This document shows positions 35,417 to 53,823 of a stretch of DNA of 64,000 nt, one piece after another. The notes beneath the pieces are model-generated. The model did not search any database. It was not told the origin of the DNA and was given only the letters and a program-made list of their open reading frames with translations. Position 1 is the first letter of the stretch, and each line of letters opens with the position of its first letter. The DNA is from Hymenochaete sp. R1 (lineage: Eukaryota > Basidiomycota > Agaricomycetes > Hymenochaetales > Hymenochaetaceae), in contig JAFREE010000024.1 in assembly GCA_019400425.1 (NCBI GenBank), positions 1-64,000 of the forward strand, read 5' to 3'. A program made the translations under genes and the position numbers.

Positions 35417-38400
35417 ATGCTCTTGCTATGGTCAACAATTGAACCTAAAGGTCCAGCTTCGAACCTTGCTGCTGTCAGATTCTCAAATCCAGTTCGTATA
35501 CGTTCTTTGCGTATATTTCCATCAGGCGCCCAGCCATTCAAGTCGCAACCCGACATTGTCGCGTGAGTTTCTGGATGTAATCATCTTTGGTGCTCGTTAT
35601 ATATTTATGGAACATTCAAAAAGGGAAACATCTCCAAAATCGTTCTATCTTGATGTGTACTTCAATGCTCAGCAAATAAGTCACGATGGAAAGAACAAGC
35701 AAAAGCCATCCAATGCTCTGGTTCAGTCTTCTATCGCCTATCAAGGCGGTCCCGTCGAGTTCGCCGTAGACCAGGACAAATCAGAGGTGTGATGTGTGCG
35801 TTATGTAGGATTATGCGCCAGTTAACGGTTCCTTATGCTCAACACATAGTACGCAACGCGCCTTATGATACTTAGAGGAAAGTTTGAAAAACTATCGCTC
35901 GCTGTGTACGGATACGCCGTCGTGGAGACACCATTGCCCATCCGTGACCAAACTTGCCCGCTACCGAGTATCAGCGTCACGCCACTTCCACCTTCACTAA
36001 ACCCTGCGAACACTGCTGACCCGACAGCCCTCGCACAAAGTCTAATGAATTTAATACCCGCCATGGACCGGCCAACGTTGCCTCTGATCACGCGCCTTAT
36101 GTTCTGTTTAAAACCTTCAAATGAGGATTGGGACGAACCTCAGTTTCCACATCTTTATTCGGACCTGGAGGCAGACGTGTTTGATTTGAACTTAGAGAAA
36201 GCAACGGAGATGACGGGTCGCCCGGTGTCGGACGATATTGACGAAGTCATTCTAAGGGACTTTGCTGTCAGTGTTGGGGACTCCATCTATGACTATGTCA
36301 GTGTATTAGGCGCTGCAAAATGATGTGACACTAAAGTTGTCGACGCAGAACGATGAAGATGCATATTTTCTAGCCAAACTTATGTCTCAATGCGCTCCGC
36401 AACATCCTTCATTGATCAGTGCAATAACGGTGAGTTGTTATCACATTGCTACGCAAGCGAGTAAACGTACTTTTACTTATTGATATTCTCTTACAGGAAA
36501 GTATCGATTTGGGAAGGATGTACATCGAGTCCAACTTGGATCGCCCAACTCTTCTATACCTACTGGATGCTGCATCGAGCATAGATGTTTCTCGACATCT
36601 GAACACCGAATATACAATGAGTGTGATTGCCTCCATTAGGGACAACCCATCCCACGAAGACGGTCGTCGTCGCGCAGCTGCGAGGCTATATAAACGAATT
36701 AAGGGCTGGGAGGTGTTCGAAGATGCGTTATCGAACACTCAAGCACAGTTCGCTGAGGCGTCTTCGATGATTAAGGACGTCACATCTGAGGAAAACTCGT
36801 TTGGGATATGGCTAGAAAATATGATCGGGAATACCGATTTACTGGAACACCTATCCGAGAATCCGCCCTCTGGTCAAATTAAATTTCCTCTTCCACTGTG
36901 GCGAATGGTCGACGCAAATGTATCGCATGATGATTTCTTAGCATTTGTAAGGGCATGCATCGGCGTGGCTGCAGTTGTTGCCGTCTATGCTTGGGCGGAC
37001 AGTGTGCCCATTGAAGAATGCAGAGAGCGAAGCTTGGCGGTAATAAAGCTCTGGCAGAATGCTGAAGGCTATCGCCAGGTGAAATCCTTTAACATCTTGT
37101 TAATCGAACGAACTGCTTATCATCCTTGAAGATAGTCAATCATTACTTGGTGATGCGCCAGATGGCGTATCGGTTGGAATCTATGTTACCTCTCGATGAC
37201 GACCTCCCATCTCAGGCCGGCATCGATGCGGAATATCTCTTGAAGACTGTCGCCCAGCAACCAGAATCTATGCTTCGACCCGATCTCGTAAAAGTCATGC
37301 AAAAGGTACAGATGCCGTTGAACTACATATCCGATTCCGAAGTAATGGATCTGAAAAGGGTGGCTGACGTAGCTCGGGATGGCATTCACGGTGCCCTACG
37401 AGTATTGACAAAGTCTCCGAAGGATTTAACAGAAGGGGAGTCCTCTTTGGATCTGCGAGTAGCAATAGTCATCCTACTTGATGTCGCACGGAAGCATACA
37501 TCCGGAGATAAGGAGATTTTAGATGCATTGCGGAGAGACGGACGCAGTGGCCTTTCGTCACACCTCATTAAACATCTCACAACTTTGGCTGACCGGCTAC
37601 AGGGATCATTTGGTCTGTTGGTCCCCAAAGACGGATTTCATGCAGAGACGGCCACTGTGTTCCACACTTGCCATGAATTATTATCTCTGATCCAGCACCT
37701 ACGGGAGCTCAACACCGAATCGACTCGTGATCTAGTATCAATGACGAAGGCAGTTTCTGATATTATCATTTTTGCCGATGCCGCTGCGGCTCTCTTTCGT
37801 CAGGATAGTGACACAAGCTCTGCAGCCTTGGACGCTCGAAAGTGCGGCGCCGACCTCCTTTATGTGTCAGTCAACCCTGAGTCGTTGGATGCCCGGTCAT
37901 TAGGATCCGCGCGGGCGACACTCTCAACGCTATTTACAAGGGTCAAGGAGAAAACAGTACACAATCTTGCTCACTATAACACGCAACTGTTTTGGCTCGT
38001 AGACGAAGTACTTCCTGATTCTCGTATGGACGATTGGGACGATGAGCAAGAGGCCTGGCTTCGGTCATGGACGAGCCAAGTGATTCCGGACCTCCTGCCA
38101 GACTTAGGCTACTTTTATAGCATCCAGGAAACTGCACAGAAGTTGAACCTGATCGAGCGATGTAGAAGGATCGATGGTGGGGACATCGGGATTCCCGGTT
38201 GGCTCTTATCACGGGAACTGGAGGAGCTGAGGAAAGCGGCATCCGTGATCCAAAGTTCACCGGGCGACTACGAACTTCGTATTGGTCATTGGAAAGTCGT
38301 AAACTCGTTCTCGGTGCTGTTAGCGTGCGTCGAGAATGTAGTTCTGACGCAATGGTTTTCGGCGGAGCTCATGACGGAACAGAATCAAAGAGTCGTGCTA

Positions 38401-39396
38401 GTTATCTATGAAAACCTATTGGTTTCTGAATATTCTTATGAAGCAGCGGATGCTATGGCGCGTAAAATCAATAATTGGGGTAATGCCAGCACGGAACTTC
38501 AACGAGTTTTGTTTTGGACGTTCCTCCGCATGATCCGCTGCGGTTTATTTGATTCCTTCGATTCGGTTGCTCGCCTACTGGATGGGACAGACGAAATCCT
38601 GTTCACTGAACACACAGCGCAAGAGTTCGGCGAAGCTTTTGAACGTCTTGCGCAAGCTGTTGGAGATGGATTGGATCTGAGTGCTGACCTACCGAGCACT
38701 GTTTTCCGCGTCCTCGAAAGGGTTACGCCTTTGGATAATAGTAGCGGTATCTTTGTCTTCCCCTCCTTGACGGAACAATCATTGCGGAGTCTCGTCAAGT
38801 GGCTAGATGGTGCTCTCCCAGTTGCAGAGCAGACCAAACTCGAAGCACTCAATCTCCGCTGGTCCGCCTCCGGCAAACCGCGAGACCAGCCAGTCCTCAT
38901 CCCAACTTCATATAATCCTAACCTATCCCTCTCCAACTGGGAAGCTATTCTTTCCCCTTCTGGTCTTCAACCACCAGCACCCTCCACACCTACACGCCGG
39001 CGCTCACCCGCACAGTCTGCTGAAATGCTCGGGATGGTGACGGTCTCGCCTCCAAATGCACTATTGCGTTCACCAGAGGTGAAGGGGTTGACGAAAGTGT
39101 ATATGAACAATGACTTCCGCGAGCTCAGGCAGACGGCGACGGCGCGGCAGAATACGAGTCGGATGCCAAGTCGACACGTTGATGTATATATAGTTCTTTT
39201 ATAGCATTCTCATCATAGGCCATTGCTGATTGGTTTTCTTTTTCAGGATTTCGAGCAAGGGCCGTCGTCGATCCCAACTATTCCGACTTCTCCGACACTC
39301 TCGATCAGCGCGTTTACGCCCCAGTCTCATCGCCCGCCCCCGGCTCTCGACCTTAGCCTGCCGATGAAGCCTGCAACGACCTTTTTCCAACAGTAG
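35417..39396 (+). CDS. Virilizer-like protein, probable m6A writer complex scaffold
   Basis: Model: join(35417..35562, 35624..35786, 35850..36296, 36349..36429, 36497..37078, 37132..39177, 39247..39396), 1204 aa. The N-terminal ~125 residues look like the VIR_N domain: AVRFSNPVRIRSLRIFPSG, then SFYLDVYFNAQQ, then MILRGKFEKLSLAVYGYAV. In animals and plants this beta-rich domain opens Virilizer/VIRMA. The remainder is a long helical solenoid with few landmarks, then a Ser/Pro-rich end (STPTRRRSPAQS). Virilizer scaffolds the METTL3-METTL14-WTAP writer in the nucleus. The family call rests on the N-terminal domain and overall shape; the solenoid is not diagnostic by eye. The intron after 36296 could end at either of two in-phase acceptors (36336 or 36348). 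Confidence 0.75.
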
Positions 39397-39619
39397 TTCA
39401 ACAGGACTAGAGACGGATTGTTGTCCGTCGATTAATGTTGCATTATGTATATAATTTCTACCAGATTCACTGCTTACATGTTCCATTAAACCAAAATCAA
39501 AATGGTTAAACACGAAAAGTGAATGAACAAGCCGAACTGCAAGATGAGGCGAAGAATATTGTCAAATTTATAAATACGAAAAGCGAAAGGCGGGAAAATT
39601 GCGCTGAGTGAAAGGATGT

Positions 39620-42115
39620 TCATGTTCGTATACTAGTAGATGTGGACATTCGACGTCGTAATGTAGAAGAAACAGCGGGGTGCGAGAGTATTGGGTGTGG
39701 AAGAGTCGTAAGCCGGGGGTGTGGTTGAGATTGAGATGGAAGGTCTGGCGGCGTAGTACGAAGATGGTTCGTAAGTTCCTCACGAGGGATCGTATGTGTA
39801 TGCGCAAGCGGATGAGGGTAGAAATACCTGTCCATCTCAGAGACATCGAAGTCTGACGTTCCTGGTGACAGAGAGCGACCAATGGCCTTTGCTATGCTCG
39901 CACGTCGTTGTTCCTGCCCACTCAGTACCGGCTCGCGCACTTCAGGCAGACCTTTCTCCCGTAAAGAGGACGAGGCTGTCGACAATGGCGGAGGGGTTGG
40001 TGTGCCCTTCGTCTTCCCACCTCCACCTCCAAGTCTAAACGTCCTCTTCCTCCTCGCCTTCACAGGCATCCTCTCCCCACCACCCGATGTTGTCCCAACC
40101 CCATTCCCATTCGGTGAATCCGAACCCGACCGCCTCCGTGCGCCCATCGGCACCGCATGCGGTTTCGGCGGGACACTCCTAATCATAAAATGATTCAAGG
40201 GACGCGTGAACGGGCTCAAGGTCTGGTTGGACCGGTTGAGGAGGGAGAGTTGTGAGATGGCATTGTTCAGGCCAGGCCGGAGGACGATCTTGTGTTCATC
40301 GTCATCTGCGTCCGTTCCATTACCGCCTCCGTCGGAGAAGGTGGAGAAGCCGGAGAGGTGCGGGTGGGAGTGGGAATGGGCAGAGGAAATGGAGGGCCGA
40401 CGGCTTGTTGGGGGAAAGCGTTCGAAGACGGCGGTTTCGCTGCGTGCGTTGAGTTGAATAGCGCTCGTGGAGGGCGTGGAGGCGGAGCTGGAGTGGGGCG
40501 TATTGGACTGTTGGTGTGTGAGGGAGGGCATGTCGGGAGTTGGAGTCTGGTCGAACGGGAACTCGTCGAGCTCATCGTCGGAGTCGTAGGTTGCTTGCTG
40601 CCTCGTGCGTCGGCGGGCGTTGAAGTGTAAAGGAGTTGGGGAGCGTGCGTTACCAATTGAAGAAAGCTGGTCGTCATCCTGATCACGCGTTACGGACATT
40701 GAGGAAAGAGCGCCGTAGGGGTTGAGAGGAGACGGGCGTTGCACATGCTGTAATGATCGAGACAGGCGTTGCAGAGCGGGGGTCGTTAGTCGTGAAGGAC
40801 CAGAAGTGGTGGGCGTCCTTGAGTTAAGGGTCGATGCTGAAGAACTTTGGTGTAATAACGAGGACGCGTGGTAAACTCTGGGCCTCGAAATAACACCGCC
40901 GCCCACAGCTGGGATACTCTCGTACTCCGTTACGGACATTTCAGAGCGAGGTGGTAGGACATCGGACACCGCATCGTCCCACTCTACGACGTCGAACGAC
41001 CCTTCGCCATCCGTGTCGTCCAAATCGTCCGGCTCTTCAGCCAGATCAGCTAAACCCCTGCTCTCGCGGTGTATTCGCCCGAGGTGGCCGAAAATATTCT
41101 GATCTGGTGCCTCTGGCGTGAACGTTCCTGTATCCTGGTCATAAACGTACTCAGGATTGGATGACGATGTTCGTATATTTGTTAGGGATGGTCGATTCGA
41201 CAAACTTCTCGTGGAAGAGATGCGATGTTGCCCGCTCATCGACGGCCGTAACCCGGGTTGGCTCAAACTTGGACTGTATCCAGGTCGGACAGAGGGGTGA
41301 CCAAGACCGAGCTCGGGATTCGATACAATGTCAGTATCGCGCGGACCTGGTCGTGGCATCTGCGGTTGCTTTCGCAAGTACGGAGCCTCCACAGTCGTCG
41401 ACTTCCTTATCCATTGTTGACTGAGGCGATGAATGATATTGGGTAAGTCCTCTCGGAACATTTGCCGCAGCTGACCTTCAATTTCTTTCTGGATGAACTT
41501 CTGAATGACAGTGAACGAGTCGAACGTGCTATTGATGTCGACATTTTGGAGTGGGTCTGTCTTGAAGACGAGCGTGATGCCCTTTTGCTTGGATACGACT
41601 AGGACGACGTAAGAATTGAGCTTGAAGTTCGACAGCCGGAGAAGCATCGGTACTATGAGAGGTTGGTTGGCCGCGAGCATGCCCCTTGACCCTCCCATGA
41701 GATAAATGTCGGGCTTTTTGTGGTACAGAGGGTTTGCCTATCGTCAAATTGTCATTAGGTGTGTCCTCAGCGAAAGCGACGAGAGTTACGTACCTGGACT
41801 TTTGTCCTAAGAACTATGTGCGCATCTCCAGCATAAGTCAATCTGAATATACCCCGGAATTGGTTCATAGTAAGGTCCCCTATGTCTCGTATCTCCAATT
41901 CCGGGGGCTGCAAGGTACAGGTCAGTGACTTCGTTTATGTCCCCATACAAGAACGTTGATTGACGTACTTGTGTTCCCATCTCCAGTTCAACGACTTCTA
42001 TCCTGTCCGCAATCACCGGTGGTTTGTTTCCCTTGTTGAGAGCATTGTTGAGCAGTTCGATTGCATTAGCATGGAATTCATTGGAGAATCGTGGCCATTC
42101 GAAGGCGAACGACAT
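39620..42115 (-). CDS. MDM34: MDM34-like ERMES subunit (SMP domain)
   Basis: Model: complement(39620..41737, 41794..41907, 41969..42115), 792 aa. The start [29 protein letters not shown] is the conserved MDM34 N-terminus. [39 protein letters not shown] and [20 protein letters not shown] complete the lipid-binding SMP domain within about 220 residues. Beyond that lies a long, low-complexity Ser/Pro/Arg-rich region, longer than in yeast. MDM34 sits in the outer mitochondrial membrane and joins Mmm1, Mdm10 and Mdm12 in the ERMES tether for lipid transfer and mitochondrial shape. The large last exon is open throughout; a frame-preserving intron inside it cannot be excluded. Confidence 0.92.
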
Positions 42116-42662
42116 CGCTCTGTTTATTCCAGTGGATACTAGCAGTAGTAGCTGCAATAGACGTATGTCCTCAGAGATTGAGTACCATGGTAGCCAAAGA
42201 AGAGACAGAAGGAAGTATTATGGTACTATCGGTGTGTAACACGGAGGCAGAGAGCTTTGAGCGTGGCGGGTGAGGGTGCTTAATGCGGGTATAAGGGAGA
42301 GTATGCCCCTAGCACAAGCTGTAATGGTTTACGTAGCTTAGCGGTGCCTCCTAGTTGAGTATTGAAGCAAGAAAAGGGATGGTCAAGTGGAAGCAGGGGA
42401 GAGAGTGGGGGGAAAGAGGAGTAGGGAGAGCAAGGCAACTCGTCGCGCCGGCATCGGCATCGAAAACACGCAGATCTCGGGAAATTCATGTCCATTCAGC
42501 CTTCAAAAAAATCACTTCTACCCTACTTTTCGGTGCAACATTTTCTTCGCTTTCGAATACTATGCGAGATAAAGCCAATCTTGCGAGTAAATACGAAAGA
42601 GGACGGTCGAACACCCTTGTTATCACTTGTATATATTGGCTTGTTGTAATAAGAAATAAGAT

Positions 42663-42751
42663 GCCCGCGTTGTCTAATGGTTATGACGTCAGACTTCTAA
42701 GTTGTAGCGCGGTGAATCTGGAGGTTGCGAGTTCGAGTCTCGCCGTGGGTA
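42663..42751 (+). tRNA. tRNA-Arg (anticodon TCT) with 16 nt intron
   Basis: The acceptor stem GCCCGCG pairs with CGTGGGT (two G-U pairs), discriminator A at 42751. The T arm is GCGAG-TTCGAGT-CTCGC. The anticodon stem TCAGA pairs with TCTGG, with loop CTTCTAA and anticodon TCT at 42696-42698. An intron at 42700-42715 follows position 37, the canonical place for nuclear tRNA introns. A T run at 42768-42772 would terminate RNA polymerase III. It decodes AGA. Confidence 0.95.
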
Positions 42752-43254
42752 GTCGGTTACTTATTCTATTTTACTTTTACTTCTGTACACTCTGCAGTGT
42801 TATCGTTCTGACGAGTCTCGATCTGTGCGTCTTTTGATTACTTGCTACTTGTACTGGAATAAAGTACTTTTTTGTGTCGTTGCTCTTGAAGCTGAGAATG
42901 CAGAACTGACAAGCTTTCCTGTAACTGAAATTGATGCAGCCCATCACTTTATCAGACATAAGAGATTTATCCCATTAAACCCAGCACCCAAAAGGGCAGT
43001 ATCTTGTGCGACTGTGCATGTACGACAGGAAGTTTGCCAGAGTCCTGAGCTACTGGGAAAAGAAGGCGAGCGGGGGATGAACAAAGACGAGTCGCGTGGG
43101 GAGGTCCGAGGTTAAGCGAACGACGAGCTTGTTACGTCGCGAAAGGAAAGCGGCAGCGGGCCAAAGCTCTCAATTCCCGCCGCGCTCTACTTCTTTTCCA
43201 TCTACTTTCACCACACTCCATCCCATTTCTCCTCACCTTCCCTACCGCCATTTC
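42752..43254. other. Intergenic between tRNA-Arg and the Uds1 gene
   Basis: Contains the pol III terminator-like T run and, on the right, the pyrimidine-rich 5' flank of the next gene. No other supportable feature. Confidence 0.5.
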
Positions 43255-46038
43255 ATGAACGGCGTGAATGGCATCGCTCGTCGCTTCCTCGGTGGAGGTC
43301 AACGCTCTCAATCTCCACCGAGATCCTCGGATCATTCCTCTCCAGTTCAAACCACAGCCCCGTTGTCATTGACTTCCAATAAACCTTTACCGACACCTGC
43401 ACCCGTACCATCCATGAATGGCTTTTCAAATGGAAGAACCCATAGTGCCTCGAGCAGTACGATCAGCGTTTCTCCGCCGGCCTTCGCGAACGGGAAGACA
43501 CTACCAGCATCCCATTCTAGTCGCCAAAACTCCGTCGATAACGGTTACTCTGCAAGGTCTCAATCGCCGGGCTCTTCCTCGTCATCCCCTCCTCGAAAAC
43601 CGGTGCCAAAGTCGTCGAACTCATCTCCAAGGTCGACAATGCGGATGTCTGGCTTAACGTCGGTCCCACCGTCGCCATCGAAGCCGGTACCCAACCGTGT
43701 CGCCGAATTGAGACCTTGGAAGCGAGGCTCTGCCCCAGTGGACACCCGCGATGAACTTCTCATGAGTCTCCTGGCAAGTGAAGCCATTGTAGAGAGTCGC
43801 GAATTTGATATTTTACATTCTGACGATGTCGAAGGATTGAAGAAAGTGCGTTCACACAATATACTGCCACTTGCCAAGTCTCACTGCTATTTAGGAACAT
43901 CAAATACTGGAATCTCGAGTCTCGGCCATGGAGAAGAAGCTGAAACTGGAAAGCAAAATACGAGATGCAGCATCATCCCTCGCCAAAGTCAACGCGTCCA
44001 ATAGGACAGTTTCCAAACAATCATCAGAGCAATTGGAGATTTCCAACCGGAAAGTTGAAAACACACAAAAAGAACTATGGAAGCTATCGGAGCGGCTGAA
44101 CGAGATCGGCAAAAAGCTTTTAGAACACCGAGCGGGTGTGCTCAGCTTCACGCTTAAAAGTCTCGAAGCTAAGGTGGCAGCTGAAGCGGATGACTCGGGT
44201 TACAGTACGTCGTTCAGGAGCTCTCAAATGAGTCCGACTTGCTCTGAGACGAGCTGTTCTTCGTCGCGGACAAAATTCGAAGGGCCCCATCTTTTTGCAG
44301 GACATGAATTTGCGCTTCAGCCTATGTCACCTCGAAAACCTGCACCATCTGCTGATACGGTATTGCTCGAGGAGAAAGTGAAGGAGCTTACACAACAACT
44401 GCAAGTTGCGACAGAGACCCAAAATGAGGCCCGACGGGAGGCGGCTATGCTGCAAGTTGAGCTGGCCGGAGTGGAAACAAATTCCTCATTGGACTTGCAA
44501 TCGGCTGAAGAAAAAATTGCGGCCCTGACCTCTGACGCTGAAAGAGTTGGCCCTTTGGAGGAGAAACTACGACAGCAAGCAGTGGAGCGAGACAGACTAG
44601 AAGGAGACAAAGCTGCAATGGCTCGTGAGGTGGAAAGGCTTGAACGGAGATTGGAGGTCATGGAAGAAAGAAGCGGAGAATCGGTAGGGATGGAGGGGCA
44701 AGTGACTGAGCTGCAGAACGTGTTAGATGGCTTGAAGGATTTACTGGCTGCGCATGGAATTTCCGCCATCGAAAACGCGTCACATACGCAACTTGCTACC
44801 TATCTCGGGACATATCTAGATGATGTGCGCTCACGACTAGAAGCTCAGGAGCAGCGAAAGGAAGAATGGGAAGGTCTTAGGCACAAGTTGGAGGAGGACC
44901 TGCGCGTCGGTCTGGACAAACGGGAGTCATTACTTCGCGAAGTAGAGGAAGCCCGCCGGGATCGTGAAGACTGCCGTGACAAAGTGCGAGCGCTTGAACT
45001 ACGATCTAGAGTAAGCTCAATTTCCCCATGTCTTTATCTTTGTCTGACATGCTGTTTGATACGTAGGAACAAATGGTGCTCTCGGAATCCATGAAATCTG
45101 TTTCATACGAAGATTCACCTCCCGACGTGAAGCATTTTATTCAAGTCCTCAAACCTGTTTGGGATGCGCTGCCTTCGCTCGAACAACGGGCCTCAAAGTT
45201 TGGCCACTCGAAATCCAGATCGTCGAGTGGCATGGGGGCCTCTCCGAATATGTCACTATCGGAACTCGATGTCCGCCTCCTGAAAACACTCTACGACGGT
45301 CGGCCCGCGTATCAAGCATCCGAAACTACCGCTACGTTTACCGTCGAAGCATTGGCAATGCGAGTACAGGCTTTGATTACTGACGACCGAGCCATCATCG
45401 AGCGGTTGATCCGCTTCGCACAGGCCCATGACTTGCTGAAAAAGAATGCGGAGCGGGCGCAGAAAATTGCCCAGGACAGTAGCGTAGCGCTTGAAACATA
45501 TCAGAAACAGGTGAAGGTTTTGGAGGAAAGGAATGTGACGCTCGTTGCCAGCGTAAATACCTTGTAAGCCCGTCTAAAGCCTTCGTTGGAGGTGTTCAGG
45601 CTCGCTCACTATTTGTTTCAGGCAACATGAAATTGCAGAGATGCACGAGACGCTGGAGAAGGCCATGGATGAGAAACGCGAGGTCGAGAATCAAGCTGCA
45701 GTACAAGCAGAGACCTGTCGACAACTCTCAGAGGCGAACGATACGCTCAGCGCCCGAACACTATCATTGGCCGCAGAGGCCGCTGCTGCTCCAGACGCAA
45801 TACGCGCTCCACTGGAGAAGAATCTTGCGGACTGTAAGGCTGAGCTTCAGCGTGCGCAGGATGATATTATGGCTATGCGGACAGCTGAAGCAAATCAAAA
45901 TATTGCTCTCCTCGACGGTATGATCTTTCCTGCCACTGCATACGTGTTGATCTGTACTAATTCGTCCCTCGCTCAGAACTTAACCACATGCAAAGCGAGA
46001 ATGACAACCTTCGGTCTCAGCTCCGCTCGAGGAAATAA
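43255..46038 (+). CDS. Uds1 (up-regulated during septation) coiled-coil protein
   Basis: Model: join(43255..43845, 43895..45010, 45067..45563, 45622..45917, 45977..46038), 853 aa. A Ser/Pro-rich N-terminal ~160 residues is followed by the Uds1 block: LLMSLLASEAIVESREFDIL, DVEGLKKEHQILESRVSAME, KKLKLESKIRDAASSLAKV. The rest is mostly long coiled coil (for example LEEKVKELTQQLQ and VERLERRLEVMEER) interrupted by a Ser-rich linker near 44190-44340, ending RSQLRSRK. Uds1 proteins are fungal and in S. pombe are induced around septation; a role in cytokinesis or cortex organisation is inferred. Kinesin or myosin tails were considered, but no motor domain is present. Confidence 0.85.
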
Positions 46039-46803
46039 CCCAGGCCATCCTATCATTCTCTCTCTATTCTCACCACATCCACGATCATGCCCAGCTATAG
46101 ACCCTATTTAATCACGATATCCCAGCATTCGTTTTACTCATTCCTTTCTCATCTTTATTATTTGCCTCGGTTTGTCGCAGCCATTTCGTGGATCGGATTT
46201 TTTGGATCTTGTTTATACACTATGTATGTTCGAGGCAACCTGTATCATTATCTTTAGTTAGCATTGCAAACCTGGATTAGCGTATACCTACTATCTTTTT
46301 GATTATAATTTGTATCTGCATTTCCGGGCTTGTTAGTCGGTCTGGTGGTATGGCTCTTCTCGCTCCAGATCTGGTCGCTTTTGTCTGACGACCTGCCTGG
46401 GGGTGTCCTCTAGGAAGAGTTCTTGTGGCTGCTACAAATAGGAGGCCGATCCACGTGTTCGGGATCGTGCTTCTCCGGATGTTATTTCCTTTCTGGGCGG
46501 AAGTGACAAAATCCTATGGGAGCGTAAAACGAATGAAACTCCCTCAAATCGAACCCAAAATAATATTTAAGTACGTTATCGGTTTTCTATGAAACGTATT
46601 GACTTGTCTCTGAGTTCAAAAAGTGCACTTAAACTTGAGTAATTTTATAAATGACGAAGAGTCGAGGGACCCACAATGTGTCACGAGCTCAGTCACTATG
46701 ATTTCTCACTTGCTACCCCTGGACAACCACACAATCATCATTCATCCTCACTCTTTCTCTTTCCCCCATTCTCTCTGTAACACCCATCCCCCAAGGTCAC
46801 TCG
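46039..46803. other. Intergenic between Uds1 and KDM5 genes
   Basis: No ORF of note. The right part (46690-46803) is pyrimidine-rich with repeated CATTC/CTCTTTC strings, typical of a basidiomycete core promoter and 5' UTR. Confidence 0.5.
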
Positions 46804-53460
<6,657 letters not shown>

Positions 53461-53823
53461 GCATTCGTGTTGTATTCCACTTTTTACTTCTTTTCGTCTT
53501 ATTTAAACCTTCCTCTCATATATGCACGCTGTGGAGTTTTCTTGCTATCTCGTGCTGTCCCATGGGGTTCGTTCCAATACTCGTATGTATACATGTAAAG
53601 TCAATTTTTATCTTTTGCATTTCCAAGTAATATTTTCTTGTTGATTCAAAGAAATCGTCATATCATTAAAAATGCATGGCGTAGGATAATCGTGAAGACG
53701 TCTCTTCTGCAAAACAATTGCGATGAGGGTACCAAAGTGGAATGTGTCGTCTAAGAATGTATGTGACTAAACCCAGAAGAAAGTATGAATAATGTTAAAG
53801 ATGATACGATCGTCTATGCCAGG

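Noticed and set aside
40267..40686. Long ORFs in alternative frames over the MDM34 tail (both strands)
   Set aside because: Shadows of a GC-rich low-complexity coding region; the MDM34 frame is continuous with its SMP domain.
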